Notes: generated from the sequence alone by a model not told the origin. 64,000 nt of DNA from Bog-473 sp963824195 (GCA_963824195.1 CAWGOJ010000041.1:124001-188000), one strand, 5' to 3'; shown: positions 18,088 through 27,636, counted from the stretch's first letter. Numbers and translations are program-made.

Positions 18088-19265
18088 GAGGATCCCCGAA
18101 CGACAGCGGCCCGGGCGCGTCGCTCCACGGAGGCAACGACGTGGTTCGCCCTCAGGCGAAGCGTCAGGTCGGCGTCCAAGACCCGCCGAATCGTCGAGTA
18201 CAAGAACCCGGACTCCAGGGTGGCCAGCTCCGACTGCAACGCCTCGACCTGTGCTCTCGACCTCACGTTCTCCCATTCCTCGGTATCGAGTGCGATCAGC
18301 GCGGTCGAGAGTGCGCCACGGGGGTAGTACTCGCCTCCGTTCTCCGCCGCCAGGCGCTCGCGTTCCGCCTCCTCCGACTCCCATTCCGCCAATTGCGCGG
18401 GCCGGTTCAGCGCGGACTTCTCGGGCGTGCCGGTGAAGTACGCGAAGAGCGTCGATCCGGGGTGCTCGCGCAGGAAGCGATCGTCCGCTTCGAGAATGCG
18501 GTCGACCCATTCTGACCGCTCGGCATCGTCGGTCGACTCGAACAGACGAGCGTTGTGTGTCAGCAGGGGATAGGCGATCGCGCCTCCGAGGGGGGTGAAT
18601 TCGCCGATGGTGAAGTAGCGCCGGAACGTGTCGACGATGAGCTCCGAATGGATGGCCTCGGTGGGGTCCGTCACCAGCATCGTCGGCAGATGTGGATAGC
18701 GGAGGTCCTGGCGCAGCGACTCCGGCAGCTGCCGGTTCACGTCCCACGCCTCCTCCCATGCCGCCCCCGCATATTGGTTGCGGTGTGGGCCGACGTAGTC
18801 GAAGGAGACGAACCAGCCGTCTTCGGGGAGCATGCGGCACAGCTCCCGGAAGACACGGTCGATCGCCGCGATGTGGTGGGCCGCGGCGTGGTTGACCACG
18901 AGGTCGAAGTGGCCCCCGGGGAGCAGCCCCGTGTTGATGTTGGCCTGCTCGTAGGTCAAGGGGAGACGGTCGGCGTCGGCGGCCACCTTCGCCTCCCGGA
19001 GCAGGTCTTCGGAGTAATCGATGCCGACCGCCTCGAGGATCAGACCGGAGGCCAGGAGCTCCCGCTCCACCCAGCCGTTCCCGCAGTTGAGGATCAGCGC
19101 TCGCTCGAAGGTCCGGCCGGACACATCGGCGAAGTGCTCGAACCACGTCCGGGAGGGGTTACCCGAGATGCGCTCGTTGATCCGGCGGTTCACCGCCTCG
19201 AGGTCGTTCCAGTACTTCCCCTGGTAGTAGATGTCGCTGTTCTCGTTGACGTGGAGGTCTGCCAT
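18084..19265 (-). CDS. SAM-dependent methyltransferase, paralogue A
   Basis: 393 aa. The SAM-binding site is LILNCGNGWVERELL (about residue 55), with GIDYSEDLL and LVVNHAAAHHIAAIDRVF. The C-terminal 60 residues are helical and end in a FLYSTIRRVL tail. ATG at 19265 is chosen because it aligns with the start of the neighbouring paralogue (both begin with a few residues before VNENSD). A longer frame to 20054 crosses the paralogue and is spurious. It probably methylates a sugar or lipid-linked glycan. Confidence 0.85.
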   Translation of the reverse strand: MADLHVNENSDIYYQGKYWNDLEAVNRRINERISGNPSRTWFEHFADVSGRTFERALILNCGNGWVERELLASGLILEAVGIDYSEDLLREAKVAADADRLPLTYEQANINTGLLPGGHFDLVVNHAAAHHIAAIDRVFRELCRMLPEDGWFVSFDYVGPHRNQYAGAAWEEAWDVNRQLPESLRQDLRYPHLPTMLVTDPTEAIHSELIVDTFRRYFTIGEFTPLGGAIAYPLLTHNARLFESTDDAERSEWVDRILEADDRFLREHPGSTLFAYFTGTPEKSALNRPAQLAEWESEEAERERLAAENGGEYYPRGALSTALIALDTEEWENVRSRAQVEALQSELATLESGFLYSTIRRVLDADLTLRLRANHVVASVERRARAAVVRGSS

Positions 19266-19342
19266 GGTCTCGCGTGCGGGGCTGCGGCTGGTGATGGCGG
19301 AGATTCTACCGACGGTGCTCATCGGGCCTCGACCGGGTCGGG

Positions 19343-20506
19343 CTAGCTGCGCACCCGGCGCTCGAGGCCGGCGACCATCCGGTTGCCCCGCACGGTGCGG
19401 GCCCAATCCGAGTCGACCAGGCGCCTGGCCCGCGAGTACAGGAAACTCGATTGCATCGCCTGCAGCTCGGCTTCGAGGTGCTCTCTCTGCACCCGCAAGC
19501 CCGCATTCAACGCTCGCTGCTCCTCGAGTGCGACCAGCGCGGTCGCCAGCGGTCCCCGCTCGTAGTACTCGCCGCCGTTGTCCTGCGCCCGTTGCTCGCG
19601 CTCGGCCTCCTCCGTCTCCCAGCGGGCCAGCAGATCGACCTGGGTCAGCACGTCCTTCTTCGGTTGCCCGGCGAAGTAGGCGAACAGGGTGGACTCGGGA
19701 TGCTCGGACAGGAAGGCATCGTCGACCTGCAGGATCCGCTCGATCGCCTCTGAGCGCCCCACCTCGTCCTCCGTGGTGAAGATGCGGGCATTGTGCGTGA
19801 GCAGAGGGTACGCGATGGCACCGCCGAGCGCCGTCACCTGGTCCTCGGTAAAGTAGCGACGGAAGGTCTCGAGAATGAGCTCGGAGTGCACCGCCTCCGT
19901 GGGATCGACCACCAGCATGACCGGAACCGGCGGGTATTCCAGGTCCTGCCGGAACGACTCGGGGATCTGCTCGTTCAACTGCCACACCTCCTCCCAGGCG
20001 TCGAGCCGGTACTGGTTGCGGTGCGGTCCGACGTAGTCGAACGACACGAACCACCCGTCCTCAGGGAGGATGCGGCACACCTGGCGGAAGACCCGGTCGA
20101 TGGCCGCGATGTGGTGTGCCGCGGCATGGTTCACGACGAGATCGAACTCCGCCTCCGGGAACGATCCCGTGTTGATGTTCGCCTGGTGGTAGGTCAGCGG
20201 CAGGCCGCTCTCTCGGGCGGCGGCACCCGCCTCGTCGAGCAAGGACTGTGAGTAGTCGATCCCGACCCCCTCGGCGATGAGCCCGCTCTCCACCAGCTCC
20301 CGCTCGACCCACCCGTTCCCGCAGTTGAGGATCAGCGCCCGCTTGAAGGTCCGTCCCGTCTCAAGGGCGAGGTGCTCGTGCCACTTCCGTGTCGGATTGC
20401 CCGATATCCGTCCGTTGATTCGCTCCCGGACGACCTCGAAGTCGTTCCAGTATGTGCCGGTGTAGTAGACGTCGCTGTTCTCGTTGACCTCGAACGACGC
20501 GGTCAT
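19343..20506 (-). CDS. SAM-dependent methyltransferase, paralogue B
   Basis: 387 aa and collinear with the gene at 18084-19265, sharing long identical blocks such as RALILNCGNGWVEREL and NHAAAHHIAAIDRVFR. The pair arose by tandem duplication. The C terminus has the equivalent helical tail (SSFLYSRARRL). It starts 6 bp after the upstream methyltransferase and precedes paralogue A by 77 bp. Divergence in the central residues suggests different acceptors, for example successive positions on a glycan (inference). Confidence 0.87.
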   Translation of the reverse strand: MTASFEVNENSDVYYTGTYWNDFEVVRERINGRISGNPTRKWHEHLALETGRTFKRALILNCGNGWVERELVESGLIAEGVGIDYSQSLLDEAGAAARESGLPLTYHQANINTGSFPEAEFDLVVNHAAAHHIAAIDRVFRQVCRILPEDGWFVSFDYVGPHRNQYRLDAWEEVWQLNEQIPESFRQDLEYPPVPVMLVVDPTEAVHSELILETFRRYFTEDQVTALGGAIAYPLLTHNARIFTTEDEVGRSEAIERILQVDDAFLSEHPESTLFAYFAGQPKKDVLTQVDLLARWETEEAEREQRAQDNGGEYYERGPLATALVALEEQRALNAGLRVQREHLEAELQAMQSSFLYSRARRLVDSDWARTVRGNRMVAGLERRVRS

Positions 20507-20512
20507 CGGCCG

Positions 20513-21571
20513 TCACACGTCCCGCAGGGCGCGGCGCAGCCGGCGTAACGGCGCCAGGAGTCGGTAGGACCTCGAGCTCGTGATCTCCTCGTACTTCTGC
20601 TCGCTCGCCGTGAGGGCCGCGTTGAGCCTGTGGGCGGTGGCACCCAGCTCGTCGGCCCGCGCCGTCGTGCCCTGGAGCGCCTCGCGCAGTTGCCCGACCT
20701 GCCCCTTGAGGTCTTCGGCATGGGTGATCCATGCCTGCATTTCCTCGCCGACTCGCGCGTGCTCCTCCTGCAATGCCTCGTACTTCGAGAAGTCAACGAG
20801 CTGGTCCAGGAGGGCGCGGTTGCGGAGCTCGAGCTCGAGCACCCGGTCAGAGAGCTCGTCGACCCGGTGCGCCATGGCGGCCACGCCCTGAGACCCGTCG
20901 TCGAGGACGGCCTTCATGACGTACTGATAGGCCTCGGACTCGGGGTCGGCGCGGATCTCGTCCACGACCGCCTCGGGGTAATCCTCCCTCGTGAGCCCGA
21001 GCTCGGTCTGGAACAGCGGCATGATCACCCGTTTTGTGTCGACGACGACCAGACCCGCGTCGTACAGCAGCTCGCGGATCGTCTGGAGCGTGAAGAACCG
21101 GATGTGGGTCCGGTCGAGGAGCCCGGTCTCACGGTACGGGAAGGAGCCGTGGAGGAGCGACAGCCGGACGTCACCGTGCGCCACGTTCGGCAACGATGTG
21201 ATGATGAAACCCGACTGCTTGAGCTTGTGCTTGGCTACCCGGAGCACGGCGAGGGGGTCCTGCAGGTGCTCCAGGACGTCGCCGAACGTGATGACGTCGA
21301 ACGACTCGTCGTCCACGAGGTCCCAGAGCGTCCTGTCGTCGACGTTGCCGACGACGACACGCTCTGCCCAGTTCTCGGCCACTGCGGCGGCTTCAGGGCT
21401 GAGCTCCATCCCCACGACCTTGCACCCGCGCTCGGCCAGCGCCTTGGTGAAGTAGCCCGTGGCACACCCCACTTCGAGGACCGTCTTGTTGTGTCCGATC
21501 ATCCCGAGCGCGAAGGCGTGTGTGTTGTTCTCCGCGTCGGGGTCGACCGTCAGGTCGTAGACGAATTCCAT
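20513..21571 (-). CDS. Class I methyltransferase with C-terminal coiled coil
   Basis: 352 aa. Motif I is VLEVGCATGYFTKALAERG (about residue 32), followed by DVITFGDVLEHLQDP and ITSLPNVAHGDVR, as in UbiG/methyltransferase-12 members acting on sugars or lipids. Residues 230-330 are coiled coil, ending in SRSYRLLAPLRRLRRAL, a variant of the SWR-TAPLR tail at 14865-16091. A TAGAGT hexamer at 21635-21640 could be the -10 for this three-methyltransferase operon. Confidence 0.87.
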   Translation of the reverse strand: MEFVYDLTVDPDAENNTHAFALGMIGHNKTVLEVGCATGYFTKALAERGCKVVGMELSPEAAAVAENWAERVVVGNVDDRTLWDLVDDESFDVITFGDVLEHLQDPLAVLRVAKHKLKQSGFIITSLPNVAHGDVRLSLLHGSFPYRETGLLDRTHIRFFTLQTIRELLYDAGLVVVDTKRVIMPLFQTELGLTREDYPEAVVDEIRADPESEAYQYVMKAVLDDGSQGVAAMAHRVDELSDRVLELELRNRALLDQLVDFSKYEALQEEHARVGEEMQAWITHAEDLKGQVGQLREALQGTTARADELGATAHRLNAALTASEQKYEEITSSRSYRLLAPLRRLRRALRDV

Positions 21572-21659
21572 TCCACACGCCTCTCTCGCCGGCGTCGCAC
21601 CGTCGGGCTCAGTCTCGGGGCCGGAGATGTGCTCACTCTATCGGTTGACCGGTCGGTCG

Positions 21660-22607
21660 CTACCTGTGCGGAGGCTGAATCCGAGGCTGCAGCGACATGA
21701 CCAGGCCGTCGAGGATGTCGGACTCCGAGACGACGCACTCGTGCAGCCCGAACCTGCCCAGGACCTCGTTGAGCACGAGGGCACCACCGAAGATGACATC
21801 CTGGCGACCTTCGGGTATGCCGGGCCGGAGGGCTCTCTCACCGACGCGTTCGGCGCCGAGGACCTTGCACCATCTCTCGACGGACTCACGGCTCAGGACG
21901 GCACCATGGATCCGTTCCCTGTCGTAGTCCGTCAACCCCAGCTCCAGGCTGGCGAGTGTCGAGACGGTGCCCGCCAGGCCGACGAGGCGCGCCGGGCCGC
22001 CGACGTCTCCGAGCTCGGGGATCACCTGGGTCGCCCGCTGCAGCTCCGCGTCGATGGCGGCCACGGCATCGGCCACCTGCGCGGCCTTCGGCGGGTCGCT
22101 CCGGAGGAAGCGCTCCGTGAGCCGGACGCACCCGATGTCCAGTGAGACCGAGAGGACATCGCCGCCCGCCGTGGTCACGATCTCGGTGGATCCGCCGCCG
22201 ATGTCGACCACCACGACCACGCCCTCGCCCGCTGGGAGCTCGGCGGTCGCGCCGGCGTACGACAGCCGCCCCTCCTCCCGACCGGACAGCAGCTCGGCCG
22301 GCGCGCCGATGATCTCGCCGGCTGGGAGCAGGAAGTCGTCGCCGTTCGCCGCGTCCCGCACGGCGGAGGTGGCCACGAGGCGGGCGCGCCCGACCTTCTC
22401 GGCATCCATGACGGAGCGGAATTCCCCGAGCGCCGCGAACGTGCGCTCCATGGCCTCGAGCCGGAGACGGCGGGTGGCGTCCACGCCCTCACCCAGCCGC
22501 GTGATCCGCATCTCCCGTGCCCTGACGTCGCCGGAGGTTCCGACGACCAGCAACCGCGTGGAATTGGTGCCGCAATCGACGGCTGCGACCGCTGCGGCGT
22601 CCTTCAC
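21660..22607 (-). CDS. ppx: Exopolyphosphatase / guanosine pentaphosphate phosphohydrolase
   Basis: 315 aa with the ASKHA fold. The phosphate loop is VAAVDCGTNSTRLLV at the N terminus, phosphate 2 is VVVDIGGGSTEIV (about residue 135), and adenosine-type GLAGTVSTLASLE follows. It removes phosphate from polyphosphate or pppGpp. The length matches short actinobacterial Ppx proteins. GTG at 22607 lies 12 bp after the DUF501 gene, in the order DUF501-ppx found in mycobacteria. Confidence 0.92.
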   Translation of the reverse strand: MKDAAAVAAVDCGTNSTRLLVVGTSGDVRAREMRITRLGEGVDATRRLRLEAMERTFAALGEFRSVMDAEKVGRARLVATSAVRDAANGDDFLLPAGEIIGAPAELLSGREEGRLSYAGATAELPAGEGVVVVVDIGGGSTEIVTTAGGDVLSVSLDIGCVRLTERFLRSDPPKAAQVADAVAAIDAELQRATQVIPELGDVGGPARLVGLAGTVSTLASLELGLTDYDRERIHGAVLSRESVERWCKVLGAERVGERALRPGIPEGRQDVIFGGALVLNEVLGRFGLHECVVSESDILDGLVMSLQPRIQPPHR

Positions 22608-22619
22608 GGCTGTGGCCTA

Positions 22620-23105
22620 TCACAAGGGCCGAGAACCGCTCACCCCTCGGGTCAGCCCCAGGCGTCCGGCCGCCCACGCGCCCACGGGGTCGTCACCGCC
22701 GGCGAGCCACCAGGCCAGATGGGCGTGGAGGCACTTGACCCCCTGCCGCGTGCCGCCCACGCCTCCGCTCGGACGTGGCCCCGTCCAGCCGGCGGGGACC
22801 AGTGCGTCGCGCTCGGCCGCGTAGCGGCGGTGGCAGTCGGCGAGCGCGCCGGCATCCACCTCTGCCTCGGCCTCCCGCACGCCGCCGGCCGCCTCCAGAC
22901 GCCCCACGAGGGCCCGGAGGCCGGGATCCACGAGCCAGTACCTCGTCGGCATCGGCGTGCCGTCCCGCAGGAAGGGCTCGTTCGCGATGACCACGGGACT
23001 GCCGTCGTCACGGCGGACCACCACGGTGAAGCCGCCGCCGGGATCCCTGCCCAGCAGCGCGGCCACCGCCTCGTCGTCGCCCGTCTGCGCCGTGCCGGCG
23101 TCCAC
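22620..23105 (-). CDS. DUF501 family protein
   Basis: 161 aa. It matches DUF501 in architecture: a central PVVIANEPFLRDGTPMPTRYW, then LEAAGGV, and a C-terminal VGGTRQGVKCLHAHLAWWLAGG. The function is unknown, but the gene almost always sits between an FtsB-like gene and ppx in Actinomycetota. I chose GTG at 23105, 7 nt after the upstream stop, because longer frames overlap the ftsB-like gene. Confidence 0.85.
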   Translation of the reverse strand: MDAGTAQTGDDEAVAALLGRDPGGGFTVVVRRDDGSPVVIANEPFLRDGTPMPTRYWLVDPGLRALVGRLEAAGGVREAEAEVDAGALADCHRRYAAERDALVPAGWTGPRPSGGVGGTRQGVKCLHAHLAWWLAGGDDPVGAWAAGRLGLTRGVSGSRPL

Positions 23106-23112
23106 CGTGGGG

Positions 23113-23655
23113 TCAACGCCAGAATTCGAGCGAGTGCAGCATCCGCGACAGGAGGCCCGAGCTGGACGCCGCGCTCGTGGGCGCCGCGTGGTGGGAGGCC
23201 GCACCGACGCTCGAGGGTGTCGTCGTGGTCGTCACACCCCCGGGTGGGAGCTCCGGCGTGGCCGACGGGGCGACCGGGCCATCCGACCCCGGATCGCCGG
23301 CATAGGGGGTGCCGACCGCCGCCGCGCCCGACGGCGGGAGCACCTCGTACGCCTGCTGGCCGGGGCTGACCAGCTGGTACTGCTCTCGGGCGATGCGCCC
23401 GATCTCGCTGGCGTCGCTGAGGTTCTTCTTCTCCTGCGCCAGCGCGACATCCTGCTTGTGCAGCGCGGCCAGCTGCGCTTCGGTGTCGGCCAGGTTCGAA
23501 CGCTGGCTGAGCAGCGAGCCGGCGGGGAACCACGCGAAGAGCACGACCGCCGAGGCCACGACGGCGCCGAGCAGCACCAACCGCGAGCGCCCGACACCCC
23601 CGGGGACTGGCGCCCGGCGCGACTTCTGCCCTGACCGGCGGCTATCCCGCGCCAC
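23113..23655 (-). CDS. FtsB/DivIC-type septum formation initiator
   Basis: 180 aa. A basic cytoplasmic start, one membrane helix (LVLLGAVVASAVVLFAWFPA), then a leucine-zipper coiled coil (LADTEAQLAALHKQDVAL) and REQYQLVSPGQQAYEVLPP, the conserved junction of FtsB-like proteins. The rest is Pro/Ser/Thr-rich. It acts with FtsQ and FtsL at the divisome. GTG at 23655 has GGGAG 7 nt upstream and overlaps the end of eno by 14 bases. Confidence 0.87.
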   Translation of the reverse strand: MARDSRRSGQKSRRAPVPGGVGRSRLVLLGAVVASAVVLFAWFPAGSLLSQRSNLADTEAQLAALHKQDVALAQEKKNLSDASEIGRIAREQYQLVSPGQQAYEVLPPSGAAAVGTPYAGDPGSDGPVAPSATPELPPGGVTTTTTPSSVGAASHHAAPTSAASSSGLLSRMLHSLEFWR

Positions 23656-24940
23656 GCCGCACTCCCTCGCCCGACAGCGCGGCACGCCCGGGGAAGCTCG
23701 CCGATTCGCCCAGGTCCTCTTCGATCCTGAGCAGCTGGTTGTACTTGGCCACGCGATCGGACCGGGCCGGCGCGCCCGTCTTGATCTGCCCCGCGTTCAC
23801 CGCGACCACCAGGTCGGCGATCGTGGTGTCCTCCGTCTCGCCGGAGCGGTGGGAGATCACCGAGGCGTAGGACGCCCGGTTCGCCAGGGCCACCGTCTCG
23901 AGCGTCTCGGTCAGGGTGCCGATCTGGTTGAGCTTGACGAGGATGGCGTTGCCCACCCCGTCACGGATCCCGCGCTCCAAGATCTCGGCGTTGGTGACGA
24001 AGATATCGTCACCAACCAGCTGGATCTTGCCACCGAGCGCCTTGGTGTGGGCCGCCCAGCCGTCCCAGTCCTCCTCCGCCATGCCGTCCTCGAGCGACAC
24101 GATCGGGTAGCGATCGACCAGGTCGACCCAGTAGTCGGCGAGCTCGGCCGGCGACAGCGTCCGGCCCTCCCCGACGAGGACGTAGGACCCGTCGTCCCAC
24201 AGCTCGCTGGTCGCGGGGTCGAGCGCCAGCGCGATCTCGTCCCCGGGCACGCGGCCGGCGGCCTCGATCGCCTCCAGGAGGAGCTTCACCGCGTCCTCGT
24301 TGTGCGGGAGGTCGGGTGCGAACCCCCCTTCGTCGCCCACCGCGGTGGACAGCCCGCGCTCGGCCAGGATGGAGCGCAGCGTGTGGTAAGTCTCCGCACC
24401 CCAGCGCAGCGCCTCGCTGAAGGAGGCCGCCCCCACGGGCATCAACATGAACTCCTGGAAGTCGACGGAGTTGTCGGCATGGGCGCCGCCGTTGAGCACG
24501 TTGAACATCGGCACCGGGAGCGTGTGGGCGTTGGCCCCGCCGATGGAGCGGTACAGGGGGATCTCGAGGTCGTCCGCCAGCGCCTTGGCGCTCGCCAGCG
24601 ACACGGCCAGCATCGCGTTGGCGCCGAGCCGTCCCTTGTCGGGCGTCCCGTCGAGGTCGACCATGGTGAGGTCGATGGCACGCTGGTCGAGCGCGTCCAG
24701 CCCGCGGACCGCGTCGGCGATCTCGCCGTTGACGTTGGCCACGGCGCGCAGCACGCCCTTGCCGGAGAAGCGGTCGCCACCGTCGCGCAGTTCGACCGCC
24801 TCGCGGATGCCCGTCGAGGCGCCGGACGGCACGATGGCGCGCCCCCGGGCGCCTGAGTGGAGCACCACCTCCGCCTCGACGGTCGGGTTGCCGCGAGAGT
24901 CGAGGACCTCGCGCCCGATCACGTGCTCAATGGTGCTCAC
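23642..24940 (-). CDS. eno: Enolase
   Basis: 432 aa, the usual length. It begins STIEHVIGREVLDSRGNPTV and contains the catalytic SLEDGMAEEDWDGW, QLVGDDIFVTN, KLNQIGTLTET and SHRSGETEDTTIADL. It interconverts 2-phosphoglycerate and phosphoenolpyruvate in the cytoplasm, with Mg2+ bound by acidic residues. GTG at 24940 is preceded by AAGGAG nine bases upstream, which decides the start over the longer frame. It is followed directly by the ftsB-like gene. Confidence 0.97.
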   Translation of the reverse strand: MSTIEHVIGREVLDSRGNPTVEAEVVLHSGARGRAIVPSGASTGIREAVELRDGGDRFSGKGVLRAVANVNGEIADAVRGLDALDQRAIDLTMVDLDGTPDKGRLGANAMLAVSLASAKALADDLEIPLYRSIGGANAHTLPVPMFNVLNGGAHADNSVDFQEFMLMPVGAASFSEALRWGAETYHTLRSILAERGLSTAVGDEGGFAPDLPHNEDAVKLLLEAIEAAGRVPGDEIALALDPATSELWDDGSYVLVGEGRTLSPAELADYWVDLVDRYPIVSLEDGMAEEDWDGWAAHTKALGGKIQLVGDDIFVTNAEILERGIRDGVGNAILVKLNQIGTLTETLETVALANRASYASVISHRSGETEDTTIADLVVAVNAGQIKTGAPARSDRVAKYNQLLRIEEDLGESASFPGRAALSGEGVRRGAG

Positions 24941-24989
24941 GACATCACTCCTTGGGTGCCCTGCCCTGGTGGGACACCGGGGCACAAGG

Positions 24990-26429
24990 TTAGCGGTTGC
25001 CATTCTCCTGGTCGGGGACGCCTTCGGCCGCGAGGATGTCCACGCGCAACGCCAGAGCGCGATCGCGCAGCGCCTGTTCCGCGTCCACGCCGAGACGCTG
25101 CGCGAGGTTCGCCACCGCGAAGAGGAGCTCGCCCACCTGCATGTTCAGCTCGTCTGCCTGTCCCGCCAGCGGGTCGTCGGGAGCAGGAGCGGTATCGGCG
25201 GAACGCTGCACGAGCGCCTCCAGTGCCGCCGTCGTCGCACTCGTCGCACCGGCGTCGTAGGGCTCCATGCCGACCGAGCGCGCCTTGCGCGCCAGTTTGG
25301 TGGTCAGCATCAGCGCGGGAAGCGCCGCCGGAATCCCCTCGGTGACGCTGCTCCGGCCCTTCTCGCTCTTCTTGATCGCCTCCCAATTCGACACGACCTG
25401 GTCCGCGCTCTCGGCGTCGACGTCGCCGAAGACGTGGGGATGGCGATGCACAAGCTTGTCATGGACCGCACGCGCGACGTCCGCCAGGTCGAACTGCCCG
25501 TCCTCGTCGGCCAGGCGGGCGTGGAACACGATCTGGAACAGGAGGTCGCCCAGCTCCTCCTGCAGGTGCGCGGAGGCCGCGCCGGTCCCGTCCAGGCCGG
25601 ACAGCGCGTCCAGGACCTCGTAGCACTCCTCGACGAGATGCGGCATCAGCGACGCATGGGTTTGCACCCGGTCCCAGGGGCAGCGCTCGCGCAATGTGCC
25701 CATGAGCGCGACCAGCCGCGCCACCTCGTCACCGGAGGACACGCCGCCGTGGCCCGGCGACGCTGGGAGGTAGAGCGAGGTCAGATGATCCGGCTCCACC
25801 GTCCGATCGAGCTCCCACCAGTCGACCGTGGTGACCACCTCGTCGGGGAGCCCGAGGTGGTGCAGGATCACCGGGCGCGGCAGCTCCGGCCCGGCCTCGT
25901 CCGGGGCGCTCAGCTTCACCTCGGACAGGAGATGCCGCGACCAGCACTGCGCGACCAGGAACGGGCCGCTCTGGCGTGCGGCGACGTCCCCGAAGGCGGC
26001 AGCGTCGACCAGGCGCACACCCTCGGCCAGGGGATCGATGCCGAGCGCGGCCCAGGCCAGATCTAGGAACGAGAGGGCGGGCAGCAGCGTCACCTCGACC
26101 CGGTCGTCGTCGCGCAGCAGCTCGACGCTGCGCTCGGCCACCAGGGGTGATCCCGGCACCGCGTAGACCACTGGCTCGGGCGCCACGGCCGACGCCGCCG
26201 CGACGAGCACCTCCACGATGGCGGCGTACACCTCGTCGAAGGTCGCCGAGGACTCGTACAGGTCGTCGAAGCAACGGGCCCCCTCCACGCGCGTCGCCGC
26301 AGGGTGGCGCGCCGTCCTCAGGAAGGCGCGCCCGGGCGCTGCCAGGAGCGCGGCGGCGGCGTCGCCGAGGAGGTCGGTGCCGGCAGGCCCGAGGCCCACC
26401 ACCGTGATGTGGGGGCGGAGCCGCGCCAC
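24990..26429 (-). CDS. mazG: MazG pyrophosphohydrolase fused to tetrapyrrole-methylase-like domain
   Basis: 479 aa. The N-terminal 240 residues resemble a tetrapyrrole (corrin/porphyrin) methylase (ITVVGLGPAGTDLLG and VVYAVPGSPLVAERSVELL), as in YabN of Bacillus. The C-terminal half is MazG (LRERCPWDRVQTHASLMPHL, then EELGDLLFQIVFHARLA with the metal-binding EExxD pattern, and KLVHRHPHVFGD). It hydrolyses abnormal NTPs. GTG at 26429 lies two bases after the SurA-like stop. The methylase half may be inactive. Confidence 0.92.
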   Translation of the reverse strand: MARLRPHITVVGLGPAGTDLLGDAAAALLAAPGRAFLRTARHPAATRVEGARCFDDLYESSATFDEVYAAIVEVLVAAASAVAPEPVVYAVPGSPLVAERSVELLRDDDRVEVTLLPALSFLDLAWAALGIDPLAEGVRLVDAAAFGDVAARQSGPFLVAQCWSRHLLSEVKLSAPDEAGPELPRPVILHHLGLPDEVVTTVDWWELDRTVEPDHLTSLYLPASPGHGGVSSGDEVARLVALMGTLRERCPWDRVQTHASLMPHLVEECYEVLDALSGLDGTGAASAHLQEELGDLLFQIVFHARLADEDGQFDLADVARAVHDKLVHRHPHVFGDVDAESADQVVSNWEAIKKSEKGRSSVTEGIPAALPALMLTTKLARKARSVGMEPYDAGATSATTAALEALVQRSADTAPAPDDPLAGQADELNMQVGELLFAVANLAQRLGVDAEQALRDRALALRVDILAAEGVPDQENGNR

Positions 26430-26431
26430 GG

Positions 26432-27583
26432 TCAGCCGCTGGACGCGCTGGCCGATGTCGAGGTGACGGCGGCCTCGTTCGCCGACGGGTTCAACACGTC
26501 CGAGGTGGCGGGCGTCAACGGCGTGAACACGGTCGCCTGCTCGGGGAGCCACACGCCGTAGCGCGGGTCGATGCTCACCGAGGAGTGGCGCTCGGCCGCC
26601 GTAATGGCCGCCTGGGTCGCCTTCGCCCCCGCCTCCTGCACCACCTCGGCGACGACCGGCGAGGCGTTGGCGTACGAGGTCGGGGTCCGCGACGTGATCT
26701 GCACGAGGAGGTAAGTCCCGTTGTCATCGATGGGTGCCGAGACGGTGCCCGTCGGTAGCGACGCAACTTTGGAAGTCGAACCGAGCTCAGACGCGATGAT
26801 CGGCAGCATCTCGCAGGTCTGCGGCCCGCCCTGGGTCGCCTTCGCCGCCACCTGGGAGAACGGCGTCCCGAAGGCCACCTCCGCCGCCGACGCCTGGGCG
26901 GCCGATTGGCTGGAGTACACCCCCACCGTCCAGCACGCCGTGTCGAACTCGGCCTGGTGCCGCAGGAAGTAGCCCTCCAGGTCGGTCGCGCTGGAGCCGA
27001 CGCCGGCGAGGTCCTCCTGCAGCGCGCTGGCGGTAGCGACGAACTGCACCTGCTGGTCGACGAACGACGCCGGAACGGTGCCCAGCACCTCCTCGCCCGT
27101 CAGGGGCTGCCCGGTCATGCCGCAGCTGTAGTGGACGTTCTGGCCCTGGGCCGTCTGGAGCACCTCGGACATGACCTGTGAGATCTGACCGCTCAGGCTG
27201 GCCCGCGCGTCCGTCAGCTGGGCGGGGCTCACCGTGACGTGGCGCGCGTCCGCCAGTTGCAGCACGAGCTGGTGGCCGACCTCGGTGTCGAGGTACGTGG
27301 CGACGAACGCGCTGGTGGCCGTAGGGTGGTCCCCGGCCCCGTCCTGGCCCTTGCCCGCACCGGTGACCGGCGGCAGCTGCTCGCCCCCGCTCGACGAGAG
27401 GTAGGCCTGGGAGTTCAGGTAGCACTGGTAATAGGCACTGCCGGCGATCGCGCTCACGTCGGAATTGAGCGATGCCTGGCTGATGCTGGTGCCGTTGACG
27501 TCGGCCGCGTTGGTGGGCACGGTCAGCGCGGCCGCGGCAACGCCGCCGGCGAGGACGATGAGGAGGACGAGGAGCCGCTTCAC
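26432..27583 (-). CDS. Secreted SurA-N/PPIase-like lipoprotein-position protein
   Basis: 383 aa. A signal peptide (MKRLLVLLIVLAGGVAAAAL) is followed by VNGTSISQASLNSDV, typical of SurA N-terminal chaperone domains, and a C-terminal region resembling parvulin (FGTPFSQVAAKAT, DDNGTYLLVQITSRTP). The lipobox cysteine is absent. It probably assists folding of exported proteins. It occupies the slot between mfd and mazG; in M. tuberculosis the lpqU gene lies nearby, although homology is not implied. Confidence 0.75.
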   Translation of the reverse strand: MKRLLVLLIVLAGGVAAAALTVPTNAADVNGTSISQASLNSDVSAIAGSAYYQCYLNSQAYLSSSGGEQLPPVTGAGKGQDGAGDHPTATSAFVATYLDTEVGHQLVLQLADARHVTVSPAQLTDARASLSGQISQVMSEVLQTAQGQNVHYSCGMTGQPLTGEEVLGTVPASFVDQQVQFVATASALQEDLAGVGSSATDLEGYFLRHQAEFDTACWTVGVYSSQSAAQASAAEVAFGTPFSQVAAKATQGGPQTCEMLPIIASELGSTSKVASLPTGTVSAPIDDNGTYLLVQITSRTPTSYANASPVVAEVVQEAGAKATQAAITAAERHSSVSIDPRYGVWLPEQATVFTPLTPATSDVLNPSANEAAVTSTSASASSG

Positions 27584-27636
27584 GCGCCGCGCATGCTACA
27601 AGGTGTCCCTGCCGGGTCCCGCATCGCCCAGCGGGA

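Noticed and set aside
19266..20054. N-terminal extension of the methyltransferase at 18084
   Set aside because: It crosses the paralogous methyltransferase in another frame, and alignment of the two paralogues fixes the start at 19265.
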